Shown here in pieces: positions 25,924 to 34,987 of a stretch of DNA of 35,485 nucleotides. Both the position numbers and the translations under genes were made by a program. The number at the start of each line of letters is the position of its first letter. The first letter of the stretch is position 1. The DNA is from Bacteroidales bacterium (lineage in GTDB: Bacteria; Bacteroidota; Bacteroidia; Bacteroidales; JAADJA01), in contig JAUVJI010000031.1 in the NCBI GenBank assembly GCA_030596605.1, positions 1 to 35,485 of the forward strand, given 5' to 3'. Under the pieces are notes generated by a model. The model had not been told where the DNA came from and made no database searches. It was given only the letters and a program-made list of their open reading frames with translations.

Positions 25924-26403
25924 ATGAATGAATTATCAAGACTGCTTGGAGAAAACATTAATACAATAAAACGATATATTGAATTACTCGAAAAGGCCTT
26001 TGTTATTTTCCGCCTTCGTTCATTCAGCAGGAATTTGAGGAAAGAAATCGCCAAGGGGCAGAAAATATATTTCATCGACCTTGGGATCAGGAATGCATTG
26101 ATCCAGAACTTTAATCAGTTGACCATGCGTAATGATATTGGTGGATTATGGGAGAACTTTTGTATTATGGAGAGGATAAAACACAATCAAAATACCCGGC
26201 AATTTGTCAATGCCTATTTTTGGAGAACTTATGATCAGAAAGAAATTGATTATATAGAAGAAGCCGCTGGTAATTTACAAGCTGTTGAATTCAAATTTAA
26301 CGACAAAGCCAAAACTAAAATCCCTTCAGAATTTATTAAGAACTATTCTGGAAGCAGCTTTCAGGTAGTTCACAAGGAAAATTTTTTAAATTTTTTGTTA
26401 TAG
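25924..26403 (+). pseudogene. Truncated DUF4143 protein (C-terminal part only)
   Basis: 159 residues matching the last part of the intact ATPase at 18073-19194: RYIELLEKAFVIFRLRSFSR corresponds to the same winged-helix region, and the tail YFWRTYDQKEIDYIEE...VEFKF matches its nuclease-like core, here with the Asp of E-x-D kept. The N-terminal AAA domain (about 215 residues) is absent, and a stop codon lies directly before the ATG. No upstream homology to the ATPase is seen in 25736-25923. A remnant of a second family member, though a stand-alone product cannot be excluded. Confidence 0.75.
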
Positions 26404-26514
26404 TTGGATAAATTGTACCGGAAACACCTTCTTATAATTTACTTCAAGAATTTTATTTTAGATTGTTTTAATTATGTAAGAAGTAGAAGCTAAAGCAAAT
26501 TGCATTTTAATTTT

Positions 26515-26545
26515 TTTGAGTAGAATATATTTATATATACTTTTG
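26515..26545 (+). promoter_or_regulatory. Canonical Bacteroidota promoter
   Basis: TTTG, 19 bases, TACTTTTG: a full match to the TTTG-N19-21-TAnnTTTG consensus, 22 bases before the ATG of the T9SS repeat protein. Confidence 0.75.
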
Positions 26546-26566
26546 AAGTGTTGAATAAATCAAATA

Positions 26567-28162
26567 ATGAAGATGAAAAAAATATTGCTTTTAATTGTTT
26601 TTTTAGGTTGTTGTTATACTTCAATATTGGCGCAATCATGCCTGCCCGAAGGGATTACCTTTACTACCCAGGCAGAAATTGACAGTTTTCAGGTCAATTA
26701 TCCGGGCTGTACAGAAGTTGAAGGGAACGTTTTTGTCTATGGAAATGATATTACCAATCTTAACGGATTAATTGTATTAACAGCAATAGGAGGTGACCTT
26801 TGGATTTCAGCTAACGATACTTTGATGGGTTTGACAGGATTGAATAATTTGAGTTCTATTGAGGGCAGTCTTAGGATTGAGGCAAATGATATTCTGCTAA
26901 ACTTAATAGGATTGGACAATTTAACTTCAATTGGAGGCCACCTGTGGATAGGTGATAATCCTTATTTATTTAGTATTGCCAGCCTCAGTAGTGTAGATTC
27001 TGTTGGTGAATACATCGCCATTTGGGAAAACAAAATGCTTGTAAGTTTAATAGGATTGGGTAGTATAACTTCCATCGGAGAAGATATCCTGGTTTGTTAC
27101 AATGAATCTATCAACAGCCTTTCAGGCTTAGACAGTATTACATACTTAGGAGGAAGTTTCAGTTGTGAATGGAACTCTGCACTGACAAATTTGGCTGGTT
27201 TGGATAATATTACGAATATTGGTGGAGACTTTCAAATTGAAAATAATAATGCCCTCACAAGTTTAATGGGATTAGAAAATTTGACTTCTATTGGAGGTAG
27301 TTTATGGGTTGGTGGAGACTCAACTTTGACAAGTTTAACGGGTTTCGATAACCTGGATTCCATTGGGGGAAATATCAGGATTAAGAACAACAAAACTTTA
27401 GTTAGTACCAGTGGATTGGATAGTTTGACTTCTATCGGAGGATACTTATGGATAGTAAATAATGATTCCCTCACAGGTTTTGTTGGCTTAGACAATGTAA
27501 CTTACATTGGGGGAGCCTTTGTTGTTGATAATAACACAGCTTTATCCAGTCTGACAGGATTGGACAATGTAGATTCCATCGGGGGTGATATTAGAATTAA
27601 ATGGAACGATAACTTAACAAGTTTAACAGCCCTGGATCAGGTAACTTTAATGGGAGGAGACCTTGTTATTGGGAATAATCCAATTCTAACAAGTTTAGCA
27701 GGATTGGAAAATATAGAAGCAGACTCTATTGATAATCTATATATACATGATAACCCATTATTATCTGCATGTGCAATTGAAAGCGTTTGCAACTTCCTGT
27801 CCAATCAAATTGAAGATGCATTTATTTATAATAATGCAGATGAATGCAATGAGCCAGACACCGTTTTATCGGCATGTGAAGGACTTTCAATAAATGACAT
27901 TGCTTTTACAGATAAATTTTTTATATCACCAAATCCAGTTGGATCAAGTGCTTTAATAGAATATAGATTATTTGAAACATCACCTGTTTCCCTTCAAATT
28001 TTTGATTTGAGCGGACAGGTTGTTGAAATCCTAATAGATGAAAAGCAACAAAGGGGTGAACATAAAATAGAATTAAAAACCATTGGATTATTGCAAGGTA
28101 TCTATTTCTGTGTGTTACGAACCAATAAAGGAATACAAACTAAGAAGTTAATTAAATTGTAA
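26567..28162 (+). CDS. T9SS-exported receptor-L/leucine-rich-repeat-like surface protein
   Basis: A 531-residue protein. Signal peptide at 1-23 (MKMKKILLLIVFLGCCYTSI, ending LAQ; ATG at 26573 is an alternative). Residues about 49-405 are about 14 repeats of 24 residues with consensus LtsLxGLdnLtSIGGdLxIxxN, a beta-solenoid of the receptor-L/LRR type; the DNA shows the matching 72-bp periodicity. A cysteine-bearing cap follows (CAIESVCNFL). Residues 451-531 are a type A T9SS sorting domain: FFISPNPVGSSALIEYRL, VSLQIFDLSGQVV, GIYFCVLRTN and a final KKLIKL. It is expected on the cell surface or released, with a binding role. Confidence 0.92.
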   Translation: MKMKKILLLIVFLGCCYTSILAQSCLPEGITFTTQAEIDSFQVNYPGCTEVEGNVFVYGNDITNLNGLIVLTAIGGDLWISANDTLMGLTGLNNLSSIEGSLRIEANDILLNLIGLDNLTSIGGHLWIGDNPYLFSIASLSSVDSVGEYIAIWENKMLVSLIGLGSITSIGEDILVCYNESINSLSGLDSITYLGGSFSCEWNSALTNLAGLDNITNIGGDFQIENNNALTSLMGLENLTSIGGSLWVGGDSTLTSLTGFDNLDSIGGNIRIKNNKTLVSTSGLDSLTSIGGYLWIVNNDSLTGFVGLDNVTYIGGAFVVDNNTALSSLTGLDNVDSIGGDIRIKWNDNLTSLTALDQVTLMGGDLVIGNNPILTSLAGLENIEADSIDNLYIHDNPLLSACAIESVCNFLSNQIEDAFIYNNADECNEPDTVLSACEGLSINDIAFTDKFFISPNPVGSSALIEYRLFETSPVSLQIFDLSGQVVEILIDEKQQRGEHKIELKTIGLLQGIYFCVLRTNKGIQTKKLIKL

Positions 28163-28548
28163 TTTCAGAACTCCTGACCTGATGATTAGAAATCAGATAA
28201 TTATAAAAACTGTATCGTAAATTGTAATGTCGCAAAACTTAAACCCGTCTATACTGACAGGTTTCAACGAGTTTAACAATACCATAATCGTTTACTCTTA
28301 ACATTCTATTAGTTTGAATAGTTGCTTGATTTGACGAATATCCGTAACACAGGGCTTTAGTCCTGTGTTACAAAAACAAGGTAACACATAGGGCGTTTAC
28401 GCCCTTAATCAATTTACTAAGTATAATGAAGGGCGTGAACGCCCTAAGGTTTGGATTCGGTATATAACCCAGACGTGAACGTCTGGGTTATGAACTTTAT
28501 CATTTACAAATGCGACAAAAAATTTACGTTGGGTCAGGAGTTCTGAAT
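28163..28548. mobile_element. MITE-like element with terminal inverted repeats
   Basis: The ends are perfect 16-bp inverted repeats, TTCAGAACTCCTGACC (28164-28179) and its complement (28532-28547). A second, imperfect inverted pair lies inside (28216-28234 with 28511-28528, from CGTAAATT to TGTCGCA). TTGTAA is found directly outside both ends (28157-28162, which includes the stop codon of the preceding gene, and 28549-28554) and could be a 6-bp target duplication. There is no coding capacity; four hairpins fill the centre. The intergenic space 28163-28589 holds nothing else. No IS family is assigned. Confidence 0.6.
28345..28490. repeat. Cluster of four perfect hairpins
   Basis: TAACACAGG/CCTGTGTTA (28345-28370), GGGCGT-TT-ACGCCC (28391-28404), GGGCGT-GA-ACGCCC (28431-28444), and a 12-bp stem with GA loop (28465-28490, TAACCCAGACGT arm). 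Three share a CGT-WW/GA-ACG core. They look like REP-type repeats; no transposase is nearby. Confidence 0.8.
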
Positions 28549-28589
28549 TTGTAAATCTTAAACCTGAATTTAAACCAAAACTCTAAACC

Positions 28590-30467
28590 CTAAACAGCCC
28601 TATAGCACCTCACCCAATCAATGTCCATTGAAGCGGGTAAACCACCTCCTGTTGCTTTTCCGGTTATGGATGAATTAAATACCAGGTACATTTCTTCTTG
28701 CGGGATAGTTTGTGTCTGTTCATTGACGATTACATCATTAATTTTCCAGGTCAGCCTGTCTTGCAACCATTCAAGCGTGTAAATAAAATAATCCTGTGAT
28801 ACATCAAGTCCTGAGAAATCTGCTTTTTTTGATTCGAGGCTTTTCTTGTCTGAAATGTCGCCTGTATGATGTGCCATTTCGATTTTCGTTTTTTTCTTCT
28901 CTAATCGCAATATATCCACATGCGGAAGGTTATTTTCAGATGCCATCCAGAAATTATAATTCACCGGTTTAGCATAATTCACCTTTATTTTTGCTTCAAA
29001 TTTGCCATATTTTTGCCGATGCGATTTAGCCGTACTGATCAACCCTGTTGTGTATTCAAAATCCTGTGGTACAAATCCAAATGGTTGTTTCCAGATTTTT
29101 CCTTCAAGTTTCTCCTGGCGGGTTAAAATCCTGGCAGAACCATGAGAAACTTCTATATTATTTCCGTCTGTTGGAAAGGCTTTGTCGTGCTCAAAAGCAT
29201 AAGAATCATTAATCAGCTTGTCACCCCAGTAATAGCGGGTCATCCATTTACTTGCATCAAGCTGCTCTTTATCAAAATTATCCTCAAATACCAACTTCCA
29301 TTTTTTCAGATCATTAAATTTGTCTGAATCTTTGACCTCCTGATACCATTTATATTTTTTCGAATTTTTGAATTCTTCGTATTGCTTCTTTTTATGGTTC
29401 TCGTCTTTCTCTTTTTCGTCTAAAGATTTGAGCAATTCTTTGTGATCATCAGAGGCTAAGTATTTTTCCAGTTCCAGATAATCAGCTAACTCATTCGATT
29501 TATCAAAAGTCTGGAAATCCTTATACTTTTGAGAATTATGGAATTTATAGTAAGATTTGATTGGCGCTGATTTCTTTTTTTGTTGATACTCTTTGGCCTT
29601 ATGATTCAGTTTTTCAAGTTCATTGATCGCATCTGAAAGCTTTTCCTTGTGTTCAGCAGAATTTACATATTCTTCAAGATCATGGTACTTCTTCAGGTCA
29701 TTGGATTTATCAAAAGCGAGATAATTTAAATATCTGGCAGAATCCTTAAACTTGAAATAGAATTTGATATTTCTTGATTTCTTTAACTTTTCGTATTCCT
29801 GCTCCTTTGTATACTCATGCGTATTTTTATATTCTTTAGGTTCAGAGGAGTTTTTTATTTTTTGAAATTCATCGGAGTTCACAAATTTTCCCAGTTCTGT
29901 ATATTTATCTAACTCAGCAGAACTTGAAATAGAGTTAAACTCTTTTAGTTTGGATGATTCCTTCATCCGAAAGTAATCCTTTATGGTTTTTGATTTTTTA
30001 AGTGATGCAAATTCCTTAATCTTATTCTCTTCTGCAGCTTTCTTATCTTCCAGTGATCTTTTTTTGCTCTCAAATTCAGGTGATGTTACAAACTTCTCAA
30101 GCTCTTCATATTCTTTCAATTCCTGCGATTCACGGAAAGTAAGATAACTTTTAAGTTTTGGAGATTCTTTGAATTTGAAATAATTTTTGAATTTTTTCGA
30201 TTTTTTCTGAGTTTCGTACAATTTGATTTTTTCCTGCTCTTTTTTCTTGTTGGATTGAATAGAACTAACCAAATCCTTATGCTCTTGCGAGTTGATGTAT
30301 TTCTCAAGGGTTAAAAAATCCTGTAACTTTTCGGATGTCTTAAATTCTTTAAGGTTATCAAATTCTTTGATAAGATTTGCCCGGTTTTGCTCAATCTTTG
30401 AAGTTTTTGGTATAGAGCTAAATTTTGAAAAAATGAAATATTTGCTTCCAAATGCTATGTTTGCCAT
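28590..30467 (-). CDS. Helical-repeat protein with degenerate GH16-like lectin domain
   Basis: A 625-residue protein without a signal peptide. Residues 36-384 are five highly charged repeats of 69-72 residues (36-105, 106-174, 175-246, 247-315, 316-384), each with a core like ELEKYVxSxEHK and a later KxSxxIKxYFKFKxS; predicted helical, possibly coiled. Residues 390-625 look like the concanavalin fold of glycoside hydrolase family 16 (KLVFEDNFD at the start, KYGKFEAKIKV, FWMASENN, a final MDIDWVRCYR). The catalytic E-x-D-x-x-E is replaced by HVDILRLE (H516, D518, R521, E523), so hydrolysis is unlikely and sugar binding or a structural role is more plausible. Cellular location is unclear. Confidence 0.8.
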   Translation of the reverse strand: MANIAFGSKYFIFSKFSSIPKTSKIEQNRANLIKEFDNLKEFKTSEKLQDFLTLEKYINSQEHKDLVSSIQSNKKKEQEKIKLYETQKKSKKFKNYFKFKESPKLKSYLTFRESQELKEYEELEKFVTSPEFESKKRSLEDKKAAEENKIKEFASLKKSKTIKDYFRMKESSKLKEFNSISSSAELDKYTELGKFVNSDEFQKIKNSSEPKEYKNTHEYTKEQEYEKLKKSRNIKFYFKFKDSARYLNYLAFDKSNDLKKYHDLEEYVNSAEHKEKLSDAINELEKLNHKAKEYQQKKKSAPIKSYYKFHNSQKYKDFQTFDKSNELADYLELEKYLASDDHKELLKSLDEKEKDENHKKKQYEEFKNSKKYKWYQEVKDSDKFNDLKKWKLVFEDNFDKEQLDASKWMTRYYWGDKLINDSYAFEHDKAFPTDGNNIEVSHGSARILTRQEKLEGKIWKQPFGFVPQDFEYTTGLISTAKSHRQKYGKFEAKIKVNYAKPVNYNFWMASENNLPHVDILRLEKKKTKIEMAHHTGDISDKKSLESKKADFSGLDVSQDYFIYTLEWLQDRLTWKINDVIVNEQTQTIPQEEMYLVFNSSITGKATGGGLPASMDIDWVRCYRAV

Positions 30468-30539
30468 AAGTAGAATTTATTTCTGAAAATTGATAGACAA
30501 TAATACAAAAGTAATAGTTTTATTAAAATGTAAATTTAT

Positions 30540-30632
30540 AAGTGTCTAAAGTATTTAAAATGCCTAAAGTACCTGGAGTGGAGTACAAAAGAACTTTAAG
30601 TACTTTTAACTTTAGCTCACTTTAAGTACTTT
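30540..30632. repeat. Dispersed intergenic repeat, copy 2
   Basis: Same family as 22643-22750; 30608-30632 is identical to 22726-22750. It runs into the next gene, so that the stop codon and last codons (Glu-Ser-Thr) of the acyl-CoA synthetase at 30622 lie in the repeat. Confidence 0.75.
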
Positions 30633-32691
30633 CTTGATTCTGTATATTAATTCTTGCATCAACAGCTACAATATCATCTCCTCTCCCAAGTAACGGATTC
30701 AAGTCCATTTCTATTATCTCAGGTGCAGCAGTTAACAATGCAGATACTTTAACGATGATTTCTGCAAATAGGTTGGTATTAATTCCTGGCATTCCCCTAA
30801 CACCTTCCAGTAATTTTTTACCTCGTAAACCGGAGATCATATGTTTAGCTTCATGAAGTGATATTGGAGTAAGTGTAGATTTTACATCTTTCAGGACTTC
30901 AATAAATATCCCGCCGATACCGCACAATACCATATGTCCGAATTTTGGTTCGTATTTGGCTCCAATGAACAGTTCTGTTCCTGACAACATGGGTTGTAGC
31001 AATATTCCTGTTGTATCCTCGATCCTGATCATCCGCTGAAACTCAGCCAGCATGGATGCTTCATCTTCAACGTTAAGAACTACACCGCCCACATCGGATT
31101 TATGTACAGGCCCAACAACTTTCATGGCAAGCGGATACCCAATTTCATTTGCTGCAAATATGGCTTCTTCACGGGTTTGTATAGCGGCTTCACTTGAACG
31201 GGGTATTTCAGCAGCATCTAATAATCCCTGGATTTCTTTTGGGCTAAGATATCCGTTGTCAGCTCTATCAATAATTGTTCTGATTGAAGATTTATTAATT
31301 CTCGGTGCAGAAACTGGTTTGGATTCAGGTTTTGGTGTATAATAAATTTGCGATAATGCCCGACCAAGAAATACACCATCAGGAAAGTTGATCCTGCCGT
31401 GGGCAATGAATTCTTCCACCTCCTGTTCAGCTGTTAAAGTAGAAGGCAAAACCGGATAAATAGGTACCCGCGAAGTTTTCATTTTATCATCCAGTATTCC
31501 ATACACACGATTGATTGGAAATAATCCCGGAGTACCAAAGATTACGACCATACCATCTATTTCAGGGAAGTTCTCATTAATAAAATCAATGATAATTCCA
31601 AGTTGTTCAGCTGTACCCGTGGCAAGAAAATCAATCGGATTGGCTACTGCGGAACCAGGGAAAAGTTGCTCTTTCAATTCTTCTGTTAAAGGCCCCTCAA
31701 GCAATGGAACTTCAAGCCCGCCGGCAGATAACGTATCGGTAAGCATAACAGCCGGGCCACCGGCATGTGTAATTAATGCTAGTTTTTTCCCTTTCAGTTC
31801 AGGATGCATGAAAATGGAAGCGATGGTGATCATTTCTTCACGGCCATAGCATCTGACGATACCGGCTTTCTGAAAGAGTGCATCAACTGCATCATCAGAG
31901 GTGGCCAAAGCGCCTGTGTGCGATGTTGCAGCACGGCTACCTGCTACTGAAGTACCGGCTTTAATGGCAACAATTTTACAACCTTTATTGATCAAAGAGG
32001 ATGCATGTTTTAATATCAGATGCGGTTTATCTATAGTTTCCAGGTAAAGTAATTTAACCTTTGAACTGGTTTCGGGATCAAAATTTTCGTCCATGTACCG
32101 GAGTATTTCTTCTACTCCCATTTGGGCAGAATTCCCAACTGAAAAGACATTAGCAAAAGTCAATCCTTTAGGTATCCCCGCTTCCATGATAAAACAGGCC
32201 GTTGCCCCGGAGCCGCTTATAAAGTCACAACCCTGTGGATCAAGCTTTGGAATAGGTTTGGTGAAAACGCCATGATAATTATGTGTAAGAACGCCAATAC
32301 AATTCGGACCGATCAGGGCGCCATTATATTCATTTATTTGATTGACAATTTTCTGCTCCAACAATTTTCCCTCTTCGCTTACTTCACTGAAACCGGCTGA
32401 TAAAATGATGAAAGCCTTGGTTTTTTTCTTTTCTGTTAAAAATTTTACTGTTTCAAAGGTATATTTTGCAGCAATGGCAATAATGGCGAGATCAACATTT
32501 GGAAGGCTAACAGGATCTTGATAACTTTTAATACCCTGCACTTCTGTTTCTTTTAAGTTTGATACATACAATTTGCCCTTATAATTACCATCAATAAGGT
32601 TCTTTAAAACTTTGCCCCCTGGTTTGGTAATGTCGTTAGAACCTCCCACAACTACGATGCTTTTAGGATTTACTAACTCAGTATTTATCAT
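30622..32691 (-). CDS. ADP-forming acyl-CoA synthetase (acetate-CoA ligase type), fused alpha and beta parts
   Basis: A 689-residue enzyme. Residues 1 to about 130 form the CoA-binding Rossmann domain (SIVVVGGSNDITKPGG at 11-26, IGPNCIGV at 127-134). The succinyl-CoA ligase-like domain follows, with the phosphohistidine H258 in TSHTGALATSDDA. The C-terminal part from about 470 is an ATP-grasp domain (VGPVHKSDVGGVV, GTELFIGAKYEPKFGH). It turns acyl-CoA, ADP and phosphate into acid, CoA and ATP. This is a typical last step after 2-oxoacid:ferredoxin oxidoreductase in peptide fermenters, and both enzymes are present here. The C-terminus overlaps a dispersed repeat. Confidence 0.93.
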   Translation of the reverse strand: MINTELVNPKSIVVVGGSNDITKPGGKVLKNLIDGNYKGKLYVSNLKETEVQGIKSYQDPVSLPNVDLAIIAIAAKYTFETVKFLTEKKKTKAFIILSAGFSEVSEEGKLLEQKIVNQINEYNGALIGPNCIGVLTHNYHGVFTKPIPKLDPQGCDFISGSGATACFIMEAGIPKGLTFANVFSVGNSAQMGVEEILRYMDENFDPETSSKVKLLYLETIDKPHLILKHASSLINKGCKIVAIKAGTSVAGSRAATSHTGALATSDDAVDALFQKAGIVRCYGREEMITIASIFMHPELKGKKLALITHAGGPAVMLTDTLSAGGLEVPLLEGPLTEELKEQLFPGSAVANPIDFLATGTAEQLGIIIDFINENFPEIDGMVVIFGTPGLFPINRVYGILDDKMKTSRVPIYPVLPSTLTAEQEVEEFIAHGRINFPDGVFLGRALSQIYYTPKPESKPVSAPRINKSSIRTIIDRADNGYLSPKEIQGLLDAAEIPRSSEAAIQTREEAIFAANEIGYPLAMKVVGPVHKSDVGGVVLNVEDEASMLAEFQRMIRIEDTTGILLQPMLSGTELFIGAKYEPKFGHMVLCGIGGIFIEVLKDVKSTLTPISLHEAKHMISGLRGKKLLEGVRGMPGINTNLFAEIIVKVSALLTAAPEIIEMDLNPLLGRGDDIVAVDARINIQNQEST

Positions 32692-32838
32692 ATAGATGAA
32701 GCTTAGATTTGAACTTTACTACTGACTGGCTAAAGTATAAAAAAGGAGGGAAATTATTTAAGTAAGCAATAAAAAAATTAGAAAAAACAGAATCGGTAAT
32801 GTGGAGTTAAAAATTTAAATATTGGCAGGATTTAATAG

Positions 32839-34644
32839 TTACTCAAGAAGTACAGCAATTCCCGATACTCCAGGCCCTACATGAGTACCGATTACAGGAG
32901 AGGCCGCATTGATGAATTTTGGTTTTTGCCCGGTAACTTGTTCCATTTCCGTGGCAAAGTAATTTACTGCCTGTTCATTTTCTGCATGGGTAATGGCGTA
33001 ACCCCAGAGTTTCTTACCATTGATGAGTTTTATTATTTCATCCATCACCATTCGCAAACTCTGTTTGGTAGAAGTAGGTTTGCCAATCAGTTCGATTTTA
33101 CCTTCTGTATTAATTATAAAATTTGGCTGAACACCCATTAATTTACCAAAAAATCCTTTTACAACGCTGAGCCGCCCGCCTCTTATCAAATATTTTAGTG
33201 TTTGGGCGCTGACCATTATATGTGTTTTAGGAATCCATTTTTCGATGTTTTCGACAACTTCCCGGTACTTTTTGCCTTTTTCAATTTCTTCTGCAGCCCG
33301 CAATAAAATTAAACCCTGCGCTACACTGGTTTTGTTTGAACTGAAAACAGTTATCTCTTTATTTTCCCGTTCACTAACTGCGTAAGCTGCTTTCCTGCTA
33401 TTGCTGAAAGTCCCACTTAATTTACTGCTTAGATGAATCCCGATAATAGCGTTATAATGGCTGGCGAGGTAATTATATTTATTGGTGAAATCTTTATATG
33501 TCGGTTGGGAAGTAGTAGGGCTTGTTTTCGATTCTTTGAGCAATTTATAAAATTTATCTGGTGTCAGTGTAACAGAATCAAGATAATAATCTTTTTCAAA
33601 GTGGATAGATAATGGGACAACGTGAATCTGATATTTCTCTAATATCTCTTTAGGAAGGTCACAAGTGGAGTCAGTAATAAGTGCGGTATCCCATTTCCGG
33701 TGGTGGACAATATCGCTTTGCATAAGCATATCATCTACTTTTTTGTAAGTAATATTCCCAAAATCTTTTATGGCATAAAACAAATCCGCCGGTTCATCAG
33801 TATGAATGTGTATCCTTAATTTTTTGGGTGAGCCGGCAATCACCATCGAATCTCCAAAATCGCTGATGACTTCCTTTAATTTGCTTTTGTTTTCCGGGTT
33901 GTTATTATCAAATCCTATCAAGGCCTCGGTACAGTATCTAAAAGTAATATCTGATTCGTCATGAATGACTTCTTCAAATACTTGTACTTTGTTAATATTG
34001 CGGGCTAAAGCTAACTTTTTCAGTTCACCATGCTTGAAAAAATCGATCATTCCCTCGAGAAATAGAACAAATCCTTTTGCCCCGGCATCTACAACATTAT
34101 TTCTCGCAAGGATTTCCAGTTTATTGGGTGTATCTAATAAAGCCTCCATGGCCTTTTTGTATGATTCGGTGATCAATTGATTAAAATCTTTGATCTTGTC
34201 TTTTAGTGTGTACACATATTCAGCCCATTCCCGCATTACAGATATCATGGTTCCTTCAACGGGATCGGCAATAGCTTCATAGGCATACCTTACGGCTTTA
34301 ATAATCAATTCAGCAAACGTTTCTACTGTAAGATTTTTTTCATCCTTTATTTCGTTACTGAAACCATAGAGGAACTGAGCAAAAATTATCCCGGAGTTTC
34401 CTCGTGCACCAACAAGAGCAGCATCAGCGAGCGCAACTGCTGTAATTTTGATATTGTCAGTTGGAATGGAAGTGTCAATAATCGAACGCATTGTAGACGC
34501 CAGGTTGGTGCCTGTATCACCGTCTGCAACGGGAAAGACATTAATTTTATTAAGGCCTTTATAATGGTCGAAAATTTTCTGGGCGCCAGCAATAAAACTG
34601 TAATAAAAACGCTTTCCGTCTAACTCGTTAAAATTGTTATCCAA
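32839..34644 (-). CDS. Dak2-DegV fusion, predicted fatty-acid kinase and fatty-acid-binding protein
   Basis: A 601-residue fusion. Residues about 1-200 are a Dak2 (dihydroxyacetone kinase L-like) domain with the nucleotide/Mg motif VFPVADGDTGTN (36-47) and GARGNSGIIFAQ (79-90). Residues about 220-315 are the FakA middle region. From 319 on it is a DegV/EDD domain (ALITDSTCDLP at 321-331, then TSPTTSQPT at 374-382, which lines the fatty-acid site). In Firmicutes FakA and FakB are separate proteins that phosphorylate exogenous fatty acids; here kinase and carrier are one chain. Function as a fatty-acid kinase is inferred from the domains. The gene stands alone. Confidence 0.92.
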   Translation of the reverse strand: MDNNFNELDGKRFYYSFIAGAQKIFDHYKGLNKINVFPVADGDTGTNLASTMRSIIDTSIPTDNIKITAVALADAALVGARGNSGIIFAQFLYGFSNEIKDEKNLTVETFAELIIKAVRYAYEAIADPVEGTMISVMREWAEYVYTLKDKIKDFNQLITESYKKAMEALLDTPNKLEILARNNVVDAGAKGFVLFLEGMIDFFKHGELKKLALARNINKVQVFEEVIHDESDITFRYCTEALIGFDNNNPENKSKLKEVISDFGDSMVIAGSPKKLRIHIHTDEPADLFYAIKDFGNITYKKVDDMLMQSDIVHHRKWDTALITDSTCDLPKEILEKYQIHVVPLSIHFEKDYYLDSVTLTPDKFYKLLKESKTSPTTSQPTYKDFTNKYNYLASHYNAIIGIHLSSKLSGTFSNSRKAAYAVSERENKEITVFSSNKTSVAQGLILLRAAEEIEKGKKYREVVENIEKWIPKTHIMVSAQTLKYLIRGGRLSVVKGFFGKLMGVQPNFIINTEGKIELIGKPTSTKQSLRMVMDEIIKLINGKKLWGYAITHAENEQAVNYFATEMEQVTGQKPKFINAASPVIGTHVGPGVSGIAVLLE

Positions 34645-34987
34645 CTGAAATGATCTTTATTTAGAAAAATTCTAAACTTTTTACAAAAATAAGAAAATTT
34701 TAAAAGTGATTTTTTATACGCCCGATTTAATTAATAAGACCATTGCAAATCCTGATATTACATATGGTTCAACCTTACAGGTCTCGCAGGCAATTACTAT
34801 TTTCGACCTGGAAGGTCTTTTTGCAGCTACCATTAACTTACTACATACTGCCGATAGCTTTTTATTTCAGAATTAACTTGACAAACCTCTTTTATTTTTT
34901 TACTTTTGGTTTCATATTGTTTGAGCAAACCCATACCGGGAAGGCTGAAGACAGATTAGCTCAATACTGATTCAAAAGATTTTATCA
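34645..34987. other. Intergenic region, mostly unexplained
   Basis: No gene is supported. One frame at about 34709-34879 reads like a worn-down exported protein (DLINKTIANPDITYGSTLQ, then a stop), without a recognised family. A promoter match lies at 34877-34908. A 75-codon frame at 34743 is not convincing. Confidence 0.5.
34877..34908 (+). promoter_or_regulatory. Bacteroidota-type promoter before the terminal partial gene
   Basis: CTTG, 20 bases, TACTTTTG. The -7 box is perfect and the spacer canonical. The next start candidate is ATG 34988, about 73 bases beyond the predicted transcription start. Confidence 0.5.

Noticed and set aside
26740-27740. Regular 72-bp periodicity, CRISPR-like at first glance
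   Set aside because: The period is the coding repeat of the leucine-rich-repeat-like protein; units diverge throughout and there are no constant repeats with unique spacers.
28590-30467. Active GH16 laminarinase
   Set aside because: The catalytic glutamates are replaced (HVDILRLE) and there is no export signal.
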